This document shows positions 23,696-32,431 of a stretch of 57,689 nt of DNA, one piece after another (position 1 is the first letter of the stretch; each line of letters opens with the position of its first letter). The stretch is taken from assembly GCA_945876435.1 (NCBI GenBank), contig CAMCOD010000012.1:1-57689 (forward strand), in the 5' to 3' direction. The notes under the pieces are model-generated. The model was not told the origin of the DNA and did no database searches. It was given only the letters and a program-made list of their open reading frames with translations. A program made the translations under genes and the position numbers. The DNA comes from an uncultured Clostridia bacterium (GTDB lineage Bacteria; Bacillota; Clostridia; Oscillospirales; Ruminococcaceae).

Positions 23696-23724
23696 TTGCG
23701 GAGAAAGGGAAAAAGGTGTATCAT
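23696..23724 (+). promoter_or_regulatory. Promoter for the AEC transporter
   Basis: TTGCGG and TATCAT are separated by 17 bases, directly after the preceding terminator. Confidence 0.7.
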
Positions 23725-23762
23725 TATCGGGAATATTACAACGAGAAAGCAGGGTGTTTGCG

Positions 23763-24731
23763 GTGGAAGATTTTATTTTCAGTATTAACTGTACCATGCC
23801 GGTGTTTCTGCTCATGGTGCTGGGCTGGCTGCTGTTCCGGGGGAAGATGTTGACCCAGGACTTTGTGAATGTGTGCAACCGTTTTGTGTTCAAGGTGACG
23901 CTGCCGGTGATGCTGTTCCGGGATATGGCCACCATGGACCTGCGCAGCCAGTTTGATGTGAAATTTGTGCTGTTCTGCGCGGCCGCTGCCACATTGGGCG
24001 TACTGGGAGCCTGGATTTTGGGAAGATTATTCCTGAAAGATCGGTCCATTGTAGCGGAATTTGTTCAGGGCAGCTACCGGGGGAGCATCGCGGTGCTGGG
24101 CGGTGCGTTTTTGCAGAATATTTATCCCGGTGACGAGGCGGCGGCTGTTGTGGCCCAGGCGCTCATCGGCTGTGTGATCCTGTTCAATGTGTTCGGCGTG
24201 ATCATTCTGGTGCTGGAGCGTCCGGACGCGCCGGCGGACAGGAGCGAACTGGCCCGGCACATGAAAAAGGCCTTTGGGCAGATCGTGACCAATCCGCTGA
24301 TCATCGCCATTGTGCTGGGAGCCGTATCCTCCCTGCTGCGGATCGACTATCCGGTGATCATCGACAAGACGATGAGCAATCTGGCCTCCCTGACCAGCCC
24401 GCTGGCGCTGCTTGCCATCGGCGCGGAGTTCAAATGGGGCAAGATGCGGAGCAATTTGTGGCCTACCATGGGGGCCTGCCTGTACAAGCTGGTGCTGCAG
24501 CCGGCGATGTTCCTGCCGGTAGCGGTGCTGCTGGGCTGGCGAAATGAGTGGCTGGTGACGCTGATGATCATGATGGGCGCGCCCACCACACCGTCCAGCT
24601 TCATTATGGCCAGAAACATGGGCCACGAGGGAGCGGTTACGGCCAATATTATTGCCGGAACGACCCTGTTCAGCGCCGTCACGGTGACCATGTGGCTGTT
24701 TATCGGCCGGACGCTGGGGCTTTTGGTCTAA
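23763..24731 (+). CDS. AEC (auxin efflux carrier) family transporter
   Basis: A 322-residue integral membrane protein with about ten helices. Characteristic AEC/membrane-transport-protein features are the N-terminal PVFLLMVLGWLLFR, the inverted repeat starting NPLIIAIVLGAV, LTSPLALLAIGAEF and the ending GAPTTPSSFIMARNMG. Bacterial members export organic acids such as malate or malonate; substrate unknown here. The GTG at 23763 is chosen because the hydrophobic first helix begins right after it and AGGGTG lies upstream; a longer frame would run through the promoter. Confidence 0.9.
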   Translation: MEDFIFSINCTMPVFLLMVLGWLLFRGKMLTQDFVNVCNRFVFKVTLPVMLFRDMATMDLRSQFDVKFVLFCAAAATLGVLGAWILGRLFLKDRSIVAEFVQGSYRGSIAVLGGAFLQNIYPGDEAAAVVAQALIGCVILFNVFGVIILVLERPDAPADRSELARHMKKAFGQIVTNPLIIAIVLGAVSSLLRIDYPVIIDKTMSNLASLTSPLALLAIGAEFKWGKMRSNLWPTMGACLYKLVLQPAMFLPVAVLLGWRNEWLVTLMIMMGAPTTPSSFIMARNMGHEGAVTANIIAGTTLFSAVTVTMWLFIGRTLGLLV

Positions 24732-24762
24732 GGATTTGGTCCAAGGAAAGGAAGATGGCTTG

Positions 24763-25482
24763 GTGAACGGAAAAAACAGCGGTCTGGAGGGACGTTTCGG
24801 CGTTGTGGTGGTGGCCGGAGGCTCCTCCAGCCGGATGCAGGGCGTGGATAAACAGAGCCTGCGGCTGGGAAAGCAGCCGGTGTTGGTCCGCAGCATCCTG
24901 CCCTTTGACCGGATGGAGGCGGTGGAGGAGATCGTGGTGGTCTGCCGGGAGGATCTGATCCCGGTCATGCTGGATCATGTGCGGGAATTTGACCTGAAAA
25001 AGGTCCGCAGCGTGGTGCGGGGCGGGGCGACCCGCCAGCAGTCGGTGCAGCGAGGCCTGGAGGCTTTGTCCCCAGAAGCGGATTATGTTGTGATCCACGA
25101 CGGCGCCCGTCCCTTTGTTCAGCGGGAGCTGATCCTGCGCTGCATGGAGGACGCTGTCCGTTATGGGGCGGCGACGGCCGCCGTACCCAGCAAGGACACC
25201 ATCAAGGTGGCTGATGAGCAGGGCTTTATCCGGGATACCCCGGACAGAAGCCGCTTGTATCTGACCCAGACGCCTCAAATCTTTCGCCGGGACTGGTATA
25301 TGCAGGCGGTGGAACAGGCCAGAGCCGACGGCGTGGACTGCACCGACGACTGCCAGCTGGTGGAACGGCTGGGGAAAAAGGTATTTCTGTCTCAGGGCAG
25401 TTATTTCAACATTAAGATCACCACGCCGGAGGATCTGCCGGCGGCAGAGGCCATTGCGCAGGCTTTGGGCGATGAAACGTAA
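24763..25482 (+). CDS. ispD: 2-C-methyl-D-erythritol 4-phosphate cytidylyltransferase
   Basis: A 239-residue enzyme of the non-mevalonate isoprenoid pathway that joins CTP and MEP. The nucleotide-binding loop is [17 protein letters not shown], and [18 protein letters not shown] and TQTPQIFR complete the active site. It precedes ispF, as in many bacteria. The start is uncertain: GTG at 24763 or TTG at 24760, both behind GGAAAGGAAG. The gap to ispF is 29 bases, indicating one transcript. Confidence 0.96.
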   Translation: MNGKNSGLEGRFGVVVVAGGSSSRMQGVDKQSLRLGKQPVLVRSILPFDRMEAVEEIVVVCREDLIPVMLDHVREFDLKKVRSVVRGGATRQQSVQRGLEALSPEADYVVIHDGARPFVQRELILRCMEDAVRYGAATAAVPSKDTIKVADEQGFIRDTPDRSRLYLTQTPQIFRRDWYMQAVEQARADGVDCTDDCQLVERLGKKVFLSQGSYFNIKITTPEDLPAAEAIAQALGDET

Positions 25483-25511
25483 GAAAAACAGCGAAAAAAG
25501 GGTGGATTTTT

Positions 25512-25988
25512 ATGCGGATCGGGCATGGATATGACGTACATCGGCTGGTTGAGGGGAGAAAACTGATCCTGGGCGGCGTGGAGATCCCCTGGGAAAAGGG
25601 GCTGCTGGGCCATTCCGACGCGGATGTGCTGGCGCACGCCATTATGGACGCTCTGCTGGGGGCGGCGGCGCTGGGCGATATCGGCGGACTGTTCCCCGAT
25701 ACGGCTGCCGAGTATGAGGGCGCCGACAGCATGAAGCTGCTGGCAGAAGTGGCGGCTCTGCTGCGGGAAAAGGGCTACGCCATCGGCAATATTGACGCCA
25801 CGGTGATTGCCCAGAGGCCGAAACTGGCAGCCTATATTCCCCAAATGTGGCAGCGGATGGCGCAGGTCTGCGGCATTGACCCGGGACAGCTTTCCGTCAA
25901 GGCCACCACCGAAGAAAAACTGGGCTTCACCGGCAGCGGAGAGGGCATCGCGGCCCACGCAGTCTGCCTGTTGACAGAAGAAAAATAA
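25512..25988 (+). CDS. ispF: 2-C-methyl-D-erythritol 2,4-cyclodiphosphate synthase
   Basis: A 158-residue trimeric zinc enzyme that makes the cyclodiphosphate intermediate of the MEP pathway. Signature sequences are [11 protein letters not shown] (zinc ligands Asp and His), [20 protein letters not shown], and [16 protein letters not shown]. Length is standard. It follows ispD and ends at a large hairpin. Confidence 0.98.
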   Translation: MRIGHGYDVHRLVEGRKLILGGVEIPWEKGLLGHSDADVLAHAIMDALLGAAALGDIGGLFPDTAAEYEGADSMKLLAEVAALLREKGYAIGNIDATVIAQRPKLAAYIPQMWQRMAQVCGIDPGQLSVKATTEEKLGFTGSGEGIAAHAVCLLTEEK

Positions 25989-26015
25989 GAAAATAAAAAA
26001 GTATACGAAATAAGA

Positions 26016-26065
26016 AAACAGACCGTGACAAGCTGCCGGAGAGCAGAAGGGACGGTCTGTTTTTT
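26016..26065. terminator. Terminator between ispF and the convergent desulfurase gene
   Basis: AAACAGACCGT and ACGGTCTGTTT pair across a 25-base loop, followed by T-rich sequence. The complementary strand also ends in a T-run, so it may serve both genes. Confidence 0.82.
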
Positions 26066-26072
26066 GCTTTTT

Positions 26073-27215
26073 TTAGGATATGCGCTTCCGTTTGATAAGG
26101 CGGCAGACGTTTTGGATGTCGGCCATGGTGTTAAAGGAGGCCGGACTGATGCGGCAGGTGCCGATTTGATCGGTACCCAGCTTTTCGTGAGCCAGCTTGG
26201 CGCAGTGAAAGCCGCCGCGTGTGGCGATCCCGCCCATCTGGTCCAGCCATTGGGCGCTTTCGCTGCCGTTCATGGAGCCGAGCGTAAGGGAAAGGACCGG
26301 CAAGGTGGCATCCAGCCGGGGCTCCGGGCCGTAAAATTGGACCCAGGGAACATCGCACAGCTCCTCATAGAGCCGGCGGACAAGGCGGTGCTCAAATTCG
26401 TAGATTTTCCGGGTGCCGTGGCCCTGGACATAGGTGATCCCGGCGGAAAGACCCAGGATGCCGGGGGTGTTGACGGTGCCGCTTTCCAGCCGCTCCGGCA
26501 GGTAATCGGGCATCTCCAGCTGGAGGGAATCGGAGCCGGTGCCGCCCTGGGTAAGGGAGTGCAGAGGCTGGTCGCTGCCGCAGCAGAGCAGTCCGGTGCC
26601 GGCCGGGCCGTACAATCCCTTGTGTCCCGGCATACAGAGAAAGTCGATGGGGTCCCGGGACAGGTCCAGATCCAGTACGCCTGCGCTTTGGGCGCAGTCG
26701 GCGATGAAAAGAAGGCCGTTTTGGCGCGCCATGGCGGCGATCTGGGCGATGGGAAGAATGGTGCCGAACACGTTGGAGCCGTGGATGCAGCAGATCAGAC
26801 GGGTATTGGGGCGGATGGCCCGCCGGAAGGAGTCCACCGTTTCCTCCGGGTCCGGGTAGGTGGGCACTACGGTGTAGGTACAGATGCCGTCCAGAGAAAG
26901 CTGGTGGACGCAGCGGGAGACGGAATTGTGCTCCAGATCGGAGATCAGCACATGATCCCCTTTCCGGATCAATCCCTGGAGGGCGGTATTGATGGCGTGG
27001 GTACAGTTAAGAGTAAAAATCACCCGCTCCGGCTGGCAGCGGAACAGTTGGGCGGCTTTTTCCCGGCAGCGGTAGACCTGCTGCGCCGTTTCTGCCGCCA
27101 TTTTGTGGCCGCTTCGGCCGGGATTGGCCCCGTAGCGCCGGATCGCCCGGTTGACCGCCTCCGGGACGGAGGACGGCTTGGGCCAGGTGGTGGCGGCGTT
27201 GTCCAAATAGATCAT
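26073..27215 (-). CDS. Cysteine desulfurase-like PLP enzyme (class V aminotransferase)
   Basis: A 380-residue PLP enzyme. MIYLDNAATTWPKP opens it; LEHNSVSR, ADCAQSAG and the Schiff-base lysine in PGHKGLYGP are family hallmarks, and a cysteine in RGGFHCAKLAH occupies the position of the SufS-type catalytic cysteine. It belongs to the desulfurase/selenocysteine-lyase group found with DUF3343 (TIGR01977-like) rather than to the main IscS or SufS. It would remove sulfur or selenium from cysteine or selenocysteine. Its start overlaps the DUF3343 gene stop by four bases, so the two are coupled and probably functional partners. It is antisense-oriented between isoprenoid and c-di-AMP genes. Confidence 0.9.
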   Translation of the reverse strand: MIYLDNAATTWPKPSSVPEAVNRAIRRYGANPGRSGHKMAAETAQQVYRCREKAAQLFRCQPERVIFTLNCTHAINTALQGLIRKGDHVLISDLEHNSVSRCVHQLSLDGICTYTVVPTYPDPEETVDSFRRAIRPNTRLICCIHGSNVFGTILPIAQIAAMARQNGLLFIADCAQSAGVLDLDLSRDPIDFLCMPGHKGLYGPAGTGLLCCGSDQPLHSLTQGGTGSDSLQLEMPDYLPERLESGTVNTPGILGLSAGITYVQGHGTRKIYEFEHRLVRRLYEELCDVPWVQFYGPEPRLDATLPVLSLTLGSMNGSESAQWLDQMGGIATRGGFHCAKLAHEKLGTDQIGTCRISPASFNTMADIQNVCRLIKRKRIS

Positions 27216-27424
27216 GAGCCTGACTCCTTTCTGGTTTGGATGCCCTGCTGGGCTAAAATAGACTGGATCCGCTGCAGGTCGCCGCGGACGACAATCTTAT
27301 AGCCGCAGCCTTTTTGTACTTTATGGTCCCGAATGATGCGGCAGGGGATGCGGTAGCGTTCCAGAACGGACTGGGCCTTCATGGCATAGGTGACGGACCG
27401 GACAGACAGCGTATGCTCCTCCAC
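27212..27424 (-). CDS. DUF3343 small protein, putative sulfur/selenium carrier
   Basis: A 70-residue protein with the DUF3343 pattern: a beta strand with SVTYAMKAQSVLERYRIPCR, then a cysteine-glycine turn (KGCGYKIVV) and a short amphipathic end. The two cysteines could hold a persulfide. The GTG at 27424 is preferred because AAGGAGG lies eight bases upstream; a GTG nine bases earlier overlaps that site. Family members sit next to desulfurases or selenium genes, which matches the gene downstream. The carrier role is an inference from that recurrent association. Confidence 0.85.
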   Translation of the reverse strand: MEEHTLSVRSVTYAMKAQSVLERYRIPCRIIRDHKVQKGCGYKIVVRGDLQRIQSILAQQGIQTRKESGS

Positions 27425-27523
27425 AGGCTTCACCTCCTTGCGGAAATTCAGAGTGCTTTTCTGCTTTATCTTATGCGGGGAGGGCCGGGGTGGTGTATTT
27501 CCATAAAAAACAGAAAAGGGCGG

Positions 27524-27551
27524 TTGAATTTATTCAAAAGTATGGTAAAAT
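27524..27551 (+). promoter_or_regulatory. Promoter for cdaA-cdaR
   Basis: TTGAAT and TAAAAT are separated by 16 bases, leaving a leader of about 85 bases before cdaA. Confidence 0.65.
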
Positions 27552-27642
27552 TGATATTGATAAAATGGGATTGGTCTTTTCATGGCTGATTGGAAGAGTC
27601 AATGTTCCGCTGTTACAGCGAAAAAAAGGAAGTTGGGAATCT

Positions 27643-28521
27643 ATGGAGAATGTATGGCTGAGTCATTTAATCGGTAATATTCGAGGTATGGGCTTAAACG
27701 ACTACCTGGATATTCTTGTAGTTGCATTTTTGGTTTATTATCTGGCCAAACTGGTGAAGGAGACCCGGGCGGTGCAGCTTCTGAAGGGCATCGGCGCTTT
27801 GGTGCTGGTGTATTTGGTGGCGGCGCTGGCGGAGCTGAAAACGCTGCAGTTTATTATGAACACCCTGATCAGCACCGGTGTGCTGGCGCTGGTGATCTTG
27901 TTCCAGCCGGAGATCCGCCGGGTGCTGGAGCGGCTGGCACAGACCCAGTTGGGCACTTTGAGAAAGTTTTTCGGCGGGGAGGAGAACAACCAGCAGCACT
28001 TGGCCGCTACCTCCCACTGTATTGATATTGTGTGCGAGGCCTGCAGAAGCCTGTCCAAAAGCCGCACCGGCGCGCTGATGGTTTTTGAGCGAGAAACCAA
28101 GCTGGGCGAGATCATCAAAACCGGCACGGTGGTGGACGCGGAGCCCAGCACGGAGCTGATCGGCAACCTGTTCTTTGTCAATACCCCGCTTCACGACGGC
28201 GCCATGGTCATTCGGGAGGGCCGGCTTTATGCTTCCGGCTGTTTCCTGCCGCTGAGCCAGAATTATACCATCAGCAAGGAGATGGGAACCCGTCATCGCG
28301 CTGCGCTGGGCATGAGCGAGAACTCCGACGCGGTGATCGTTGTGGTTTCCGAGGAAACCGGTGTGATCTCTGTGGCGGAAAACGGCCAGATCGACCGGAA
28401 CTACAGTCCCGAAAGCCTGAAAAAACGTCTGCGCCGGGAGCTTTTGCAGAAGCAGGAGGATGGAGAGCGGCCGGAGGATAAAAGTGCGGTGAAAGCATTG
28501 CTGAAGAAGGTGAAACGATAA
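27643..28521 (+). CDS. cdaA: Diadenylate cyclase CdaA
   Basis: A 292-residue membrane enzyme that makes cyclic di-AMP from two ATP. Three N-terminal membrane helices (LVVAFLVYYLAKLV, LKGIGALVLVYLVAAL, FIMNTLISTGVLALVILFQ) precede the DAC domain with the catalytic DGA motif (LHDGAMVI) and RHR motif (GTRHRAALG). The start is ATG 27643 with AAAGGAAG upstream; a longer in-frame extension upstream lacks such a site and runs over the promoter. Its stop codon directly abuts the cdaR start, the conserved cdaA-cdaR order. glmM, often third, is not present here. Confidence 0.97.
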   Translation: MENVWLSHLIGNIRGMGLNDYLDILVVAFLVYYLAKLVKETRAVQLLKGIGALVLVYLVAALAELKTLQFIMNTLISTGVLALVILFQPEIRRVLERLAQTQLGTLRKFFGGEENNQQHLAATSHCIDIVCEACRSLSKSRTGALMVFERETKLGEIIKTGTVVDAEPSTELIGNLFFVNTPLHDGAMVIREGRLYASGCFLPLSQNYTISKEMGTRHRAALGMSENSDAVIVVVSEETGVISVAENGQIDRNYSPESLKKRLRRELLQKQEDGERPEDKSAVKALLKKVKR

Positions 28522-29787
28522 ATGCTCAAACGTTTTTTGAATAATGATCTTCTGCTGAAGGTGGTGTCCCTGCTGATCGCCTTCGCCGCGTGGCTGATCG
28601 TGGTGGAGAATATGGACCGGGAGACCTACGCGACCTTTAAGGATGTGCCCATCAATATGTCCAATGTGGAGGATTCCATCAGTACACTGGGCTTAAATTC
28701 CATTACGCCGGATGTGGAACTGACAACTGTGAACGTCAGCGGCGTGATGTACGCGGTGGGCAACCTGTCCAAAGAGGATATTGAGATCGTACCGGATGTG
28801 TCCAAGGTTACGGGAGCCGGGGTCTACGAGCTGCCTCTGGTGGGGACCATCAAGGGCGGCGGGGAGAATGTCAGCGTTGTCTCCGTGTCCCCCAGCCGGA
28901 TCACGGTGCGCTTCGATACTCTGCACACCAAGGTGCTGGAGATCGAATCCAACCTGAACGGCATCAAGAGTGAGGCGGGATATCTGATCCAGGATGAGCT
29001 GGTGACCCCTTCTCAGGTGACCATCACCGGGCCTGAGGCGGAAGTGAGCCGGGTCAGCAGCTGCGAGATCCGCGCTACGGTGGATGAAAAGCTGTCGGAG
29101 ACCTACAGCAAAAAGGCCGCTTTGGTTCTTCTGGACAAAAACGGCAACGTGATCGAGTCCCAGAACATCTCTATGGATGTACAGGAAGCCACCGTTACCA
29201 TTCCGGTTCTGAAGATCCGGGATATTCCGGTGGAGCTGCAGTTTATGAACGTGCCGAAGAACTTCCCGCTGGACGAGCTGGAGTTTACCATTTCCAGCGA
29301 GACCATTCCGGTGGCCGGAGCGGAGGCGTCCATTGACAAATACGCTTCCATTCTGCTGGATTATATTGATTTCAAGCAGCTGGGTCTGAGCAGCAGCTAC
29401 GCCTTCTCCGTCAATCTGCCCACCGGATATTGGAACGTGGAAAATATCCAGAGCGTGCAGGTTTCTCTGAATGACGAGGGTATGAGCAGCCGGAAGATCA
29501 ATTTGGATGAGATCAAGGTAGTCAACGCTCCGCTGGGCTATAAAGCGGAAGCGCTGGCCCAGCAGCTGACGGATGTGGAGCTGGTGGGCGACGCGGCGGT
29601 TCTGGAAACCATTTCCGCGGGCGATATTATCGCCGAGGTGGACATGAAGCAGAGCAGCGAGATCGAGGTCGGCCAGGTACTGATGCCGGTACGCATCTAT
29701 GTGCCCAACGGCAGCCTTGTGTGGGCAAAAGGCTCCTACGAGGTAGTGGTTTCCATCGGCATCGACGATGGAAGCGCAGAAGAATAA
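28522..29787 (+). CDS. cdaR: CdaR, YbbR-domain regulator of CdaA
   Basis: A 421-residue protein with one N-terminal membrane helix (LLKVVSLLIAFAAWLIVVENM) and repeated extracellular YbbR domains, visible as recurring segments like VNVSGVMYAVGNLSKEDIEI, VTITGPEAEVSRVSSCE and VSVNLPTGYW. CdaR binds CdaA in the membrane and modulates its activity. The start ATG follows the cdaA stop with no gap. A terminator follows, so the two form a complete operon. Confidence 0.95.
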   Translation: MLKRFLNNDLLLKVVSLLIAFAAWLIVVENMDRETYATFKDVPINMSNVEDSISTLGLNSITPDVELTTVNVSGVMYAVGNLSKEDIEIVPDVSKVTGAGVYELPLVGTIKGGGENVSVVSVSPSRITVRFDTLHTKVLEIESNLNGIKSEAGYLIQDELVTPSQVTITGPEAEVSRVSSCEIRATVDEKLSETYSKKAALVLLDKNGNVIESQNISMDVQEATVTIPVLKIRDIPVELQFMNVPKNFPLDELEFTISSETIPVAGAEASIDKYASILLDYIDFKQLGLSSSYAFSVNLPTGYWNVENIQSVQVSLNDEGMSSRKINLDEIKVVNAPLGYKAEALAQQLTDVELVGDAAVLETISAGDIIAEVDMKQSSEIEVGQVLMPVRIYVPNGSLVWAKGSYEVVVSIGIDDGSAEE

Positions 29788-29797
29788 AGAAATGTGG

Positions 29798-29832
29798 AAA
29801 GGCTATCCGGGCGAACCCCGATAGCCTTTTCT
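29798..29832 (+). terminator. Terminator after cdaR
   Basis: AAAGGCTATCCGGG pairs with the segment ending GATAGCCTTTT, with CTTT following. It lies 10 bases after the stop codon. Confidence 0.87.
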
Positions 29833-29858
29833 TTGGAAAGAATTTTGCGGGAGGAACT

Positions 29859-31451
29859 ATGGCGATTCTTGTATCCAACATCAAAACCGGCCTGGGCAGG
29901 AGCCGGGAGGAGATTTTCGCGGCGGCCAGGCGGGCTGCCGGGCTGAAAGCGGAGCAGGTTCAGGCGGCTTATCTGGTGAAAAGCTCGGTGGACGCCAGAA
30001 AAAAGAACAACATCCACCTGATCAGCTCGGTTTCCCTTGTGGTAAACGGCGATGAGACGGCCATTGTGGAGAAAGCGGGCAAAAAAGATGTGCAGCTTCA
30101 GAAAACCGAGGCCATTTCCTTCGCCAGGGGCAGCCAAGCCCTGCCGCACCGGCCGCTTGTGGTCGGTTTTGGGCCAGCGGGTATGTTCGCGGCTCTGGTT
30201 TTGGCGCGCTTGGGCTACCGGCCTTTGGTGCTGGAGCGGGGAGCGGCGGTGGACCAGAGGGTGGAGGCGGTGGAAGCCTTCTGGAAACAGGGAAAATTCA
30301 GCAGTCAGACCAATGTTCAGTTTGGTGAGGGCGGAGCGGGGACCTTTTCCGACGGCAAGCTGACTACAAGGATCAGCGATCCCCGCTGCGGCTATATTTT
30401 GGAGGAGCTGATCCGCCACGGTGCGCCGGAGGAGATCCGCTACAGGCAGAAACCTCATGTGGGCACCGACCATCTGCGCCATGTGGTGAAGGCCATCCGG
30501 GAGGAAATCATCCGTTTGGGCGGCGAAGTGCGCTTTGGGGTGAAAATGGAGCGGCTGCTGCTGAAAACAGGCAGCGTCTGCGGTGTGCTCACCAGCGAGG
30601 GAGAGATCCCGGCGGAGCAGGTGATCCTTGCGCTGGGTCACAGTGCCAGGGACAGCTTCCAAAACCTGCTGGAGCAGGGGATCGTTATGGAGGCAAAGCC
30701 TTTTTCGGTGGGTGTCCGGGTGGAACATCCCCAGAGCCTTATTGATCAGGGGCTGTACGGCGCTTTGGCGGGCCATCCTGCTCTGCCAAAAGGGGAATAT
30801 CAATTATCCCATCGGTTGAATGGCAGGGGGGTTTATACATTTTGTATGTGCCCCGGCGGGCTTGTGGTGCCCTCCTCTTCCGAGGAGGAGACCATTGTTA
30901 CCAACGGCATGAGCTACTATGCCCGAAATGGGGAAAACGCCAACTCGGCTGTGGTGGTTTCGGTGGACAGCAGCGATTTCGGCGCCGGACCGCTGGCGGG
31001 GATGGCCTTCCAGCGGGAACTGGAGCGGAAGGCCTTTGATCTGGCCGGGAGAAGCTACAGGGCGCCGGCGCAGACGGTGCTGTCTTATTTGGGAGGCAGA
31101 CATTCCCTGGAGCAGTGCGGCACAAAACCCAGTTTCGCCTGCGGTGTGGAGGAGCGGGATCTGAATCGGCTGTTCCCGGAGCCGGTGAACCGGATGCTGC
31201 GGCTGGGTTTCCAGGTGTTTGACGGGAAAATACGGGGATTTGGCGGTGAGAAAGCGGTGATCACCGGGCCGGAGACCCGAACCTCCTCCCCGGTGCGGAT
31301 CAGCCGGGACGAAGAACTGCAGGCGCTGGGTGTAAAAGGGCTGTATCCCTGCGGGGAGGGTGCCGGCTATGCCGGCGGCATCGTCAGCGCCGCGGTGGAC
31401 GGCGTGCGTGTGGCTCAGAAAATAGCGGAACAGTTCGCGCCGCTGGGATAA
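29859..31451 (+). CDS. FAD-dependent oxidoreductase (conserved, function unassigned)
   Basis: A 530-residue flavoprotein. The Rossmann FAD loop is VVGFGPAGMFAALVLARLGY at about residue 102, after an N-terminal ~95-residue domain (MAILVSNIKTGLGRSREEIF) typical of a Clostridia/Bacteroides family annotated only as FAD-dependent dehydrogenase. GEGGAGTFSDGKLTTRI and the C-terminal YPCGEGAGYAGGIVSAAVDG are shared family motifs. The reaction is not known. ATG 29859 has GGGAGGAAC upstream. It follows a terminator but no clean promoter is visible. The HAD gene follows after 34 bases. Confidence 0.9.
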   Translation: MAILVSNIKTGLGRSREEIFAAARRAAGLKAEQVQAAYLVKSSVDARKKNNIHLISSVSLVVNGDETAIVEKAGKKDVQLQKTEAISFARGSQALPHRPLVVGFGPAGMFAALVLARLGYRPLVLERGAAVDQRVEAVEAFWKQGKFSSQTNVQFGEGGAGTFSDGKLTTRISDPRCGYILEELIRHGAPEEIRYRQKPHVGTDHLRHVVKAIREEIIRLGGEVRFGVKMERLLLKTGSVCGVLTSEGEIPAEQVILALGHSARDSFQNLLEQGIVMEAKPFSVGVRVEHPQSLIDQGLYGALAGHPALPKGEYQLSHRLNGRGVYTFCMCPGGLVVPSSSEEETIVTNGMSYYARNGENANSAVVVSVDSSDFGAGPLAGMAFQRELERKAFDLAGRSYRAPAQTVLSYLGGRHSLEQCGTKPSFACGVEERDLNRLFPEPVNRMLRLGFQVFDGKIRGFGGEKAVITGPETRTSSPVRISRDEELQALGVKGLYPCGEGAGYAGGIVSAAVDGVRVAQKIAEQFAPLG

Positions 31452-31485
31452 GCGGGATAAATGTGTGTGAAAATGGAGAGAGAGC

Positions 31486-32133
31486 ATGAAAAACTACGAC
31501 GTAATTTTATTTGACCTGGATGGAACACTGACCGATCCGGAGCTGGGCATCACCTCCTGTGTGCAGTATGCCCTGCGTCACTTCGGCATCGAGGTGGAGG
31601 ACCGGAAAAAGCTGCGCCCCTTTATCGGGCCGCCGCTGGTGGATGGTTTTATGGAGCTGCTGGGCTTTTCCCGGGAAATGGCGGAGGAAGCGGCACAGAA
31701 ATACCGGGAGCGCTTCGCGGAAAAGGGGATCTTTGAAAACCAGATCTATCCGGGCATTGACAGCCTGCTGGAAAAACTGAAACAGCAAGGCAAGCTGGTG
31801 GGGACCGCCACCTCCAAGCCGGAGGAATTCGCCAGACGGATCCTGGAGCATTTCGGGCTGGACGGATATTTTGACGAGATCACCGGTGCGGAGATGACCA
31901 TCGGCGGACGACGAAGCAAGGAGGATGTGCTTCGCTGCGCGCTGGACCGGATGGGTGTGGAGGACAAAAGCCGGGCGGTGCTGGTCGGCGACCGAAAGTA
32001 CGATATTGAGGGTGCGGCCAAGGTGGGCATTGACGCCATTGGCGTTCTTTACGGCTTTGGTTCCCGGGAGGAATTCAGCGGGGCTGTGGCGGTTGCGGAA
32101 ACTGTGGCGGATCTGGAAAAGCTGCTGCTGTAG
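31486..32133 (+). CDS. HAD-superfamily phosphatase (phosphoglycolate phosphatase-like)
   Basis: A 215-residue haloacid dehalogenase-fold hydrolase. Motif I is FDLDGTLTDPELG, motif II GTATSKPEEFA, motif III/IV RRSKEDVLRCAL ... VLVGDRKYDIEGAAKVGIDAIGVLYGFGS. The cap domain (~residues 18-85) is of the helical subclass I type seen in Gph/PpaX enzymes. Possible substrates are phosphoglycolate or nucleoside monophosphates (5'-nucleotidase-like); the sequence does not decide. It is co-directional with the FAD gene and closed by a terminator. Confidence 0.93.
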   Translation: MKNYDVILFDLDGTLTDPELGITSCVQYALRHFGIEVEDRKKLRPFIGPPLVDGFMELLGFSREMAEEAAQKYRERFAEKGIFENQIYPGIDSLLEKLKQQGKLVGTATSKPEEFARRILEHFGLDGYFDEITGAEMTIGGRRSKEDVLRCALDRMGVEDKSRAVLVGDRKYDIEGAAKVGIDAIGVLYGFGSREEFSGAVAVAETVADLEKLLL

Positions 32134-32185
32134 CGGGCTGAGCCGAAAGAAAGCAGCAAGCATGAACAAAACATAAGATAAACGA

Positions 32186-32225
32186 GAAAAAAGGAGTCCC
32201 GCGGAGGGAAACTCCTTTTTCTTTT
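32186..32225 (+). terminator. Terminator after HAD phosphatase gene
   Basis: AAAAAGGAGTCCC pairs with GGGAAACTCCTTTTT with small internal mismatch, followed by CTTTT. Confidence 0.88.
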
Positions 32226-32342
32226 GCCTGATTTCGGGAGAAAACAGACGAAAAATCGAGAAATCCTGGGGTTTCAGCGATATTTTTGGAAAAAACACGA
32301 AAAAAAGCAATTAATAACGGGGTGGAAACTTTTTCTGTTCGC

Positions 32343-32371
32343 TTGTTTCGAAATGAAATATCTGATACAAT
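32343..32371 (+). promoter_or_regulatory. Promoter for the CNNM/CorC gene
   Basis: TTGTTT and TACAAT are separated by 17 bases. The ~55-base leader contains a small CTGCAA/TTGCAG hairpin without a T-run. Confidence 0.78.
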
Positions 32372-32431
32372 GGAATGGAACTGCAAAAAACGACTTGCAG
32401 AAATTTTACGACAACTGGGAGCTGATTTTTC

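Noticed and set aside
29721-29858. Longer N-terminus for the FAD oxidoreductase
   Set aside because: The extension would translate the cdaR end and terminator; the ATG at 29859 has a proper GGAGG site.
32372-32431. Regulatory hairpin before the CNNM/CorC gene (possible Mg2+ sensor)
   Set aside because: Only a six-base stem without T-run or alternative structure; far too small for the known Mg2+ riboswitches.
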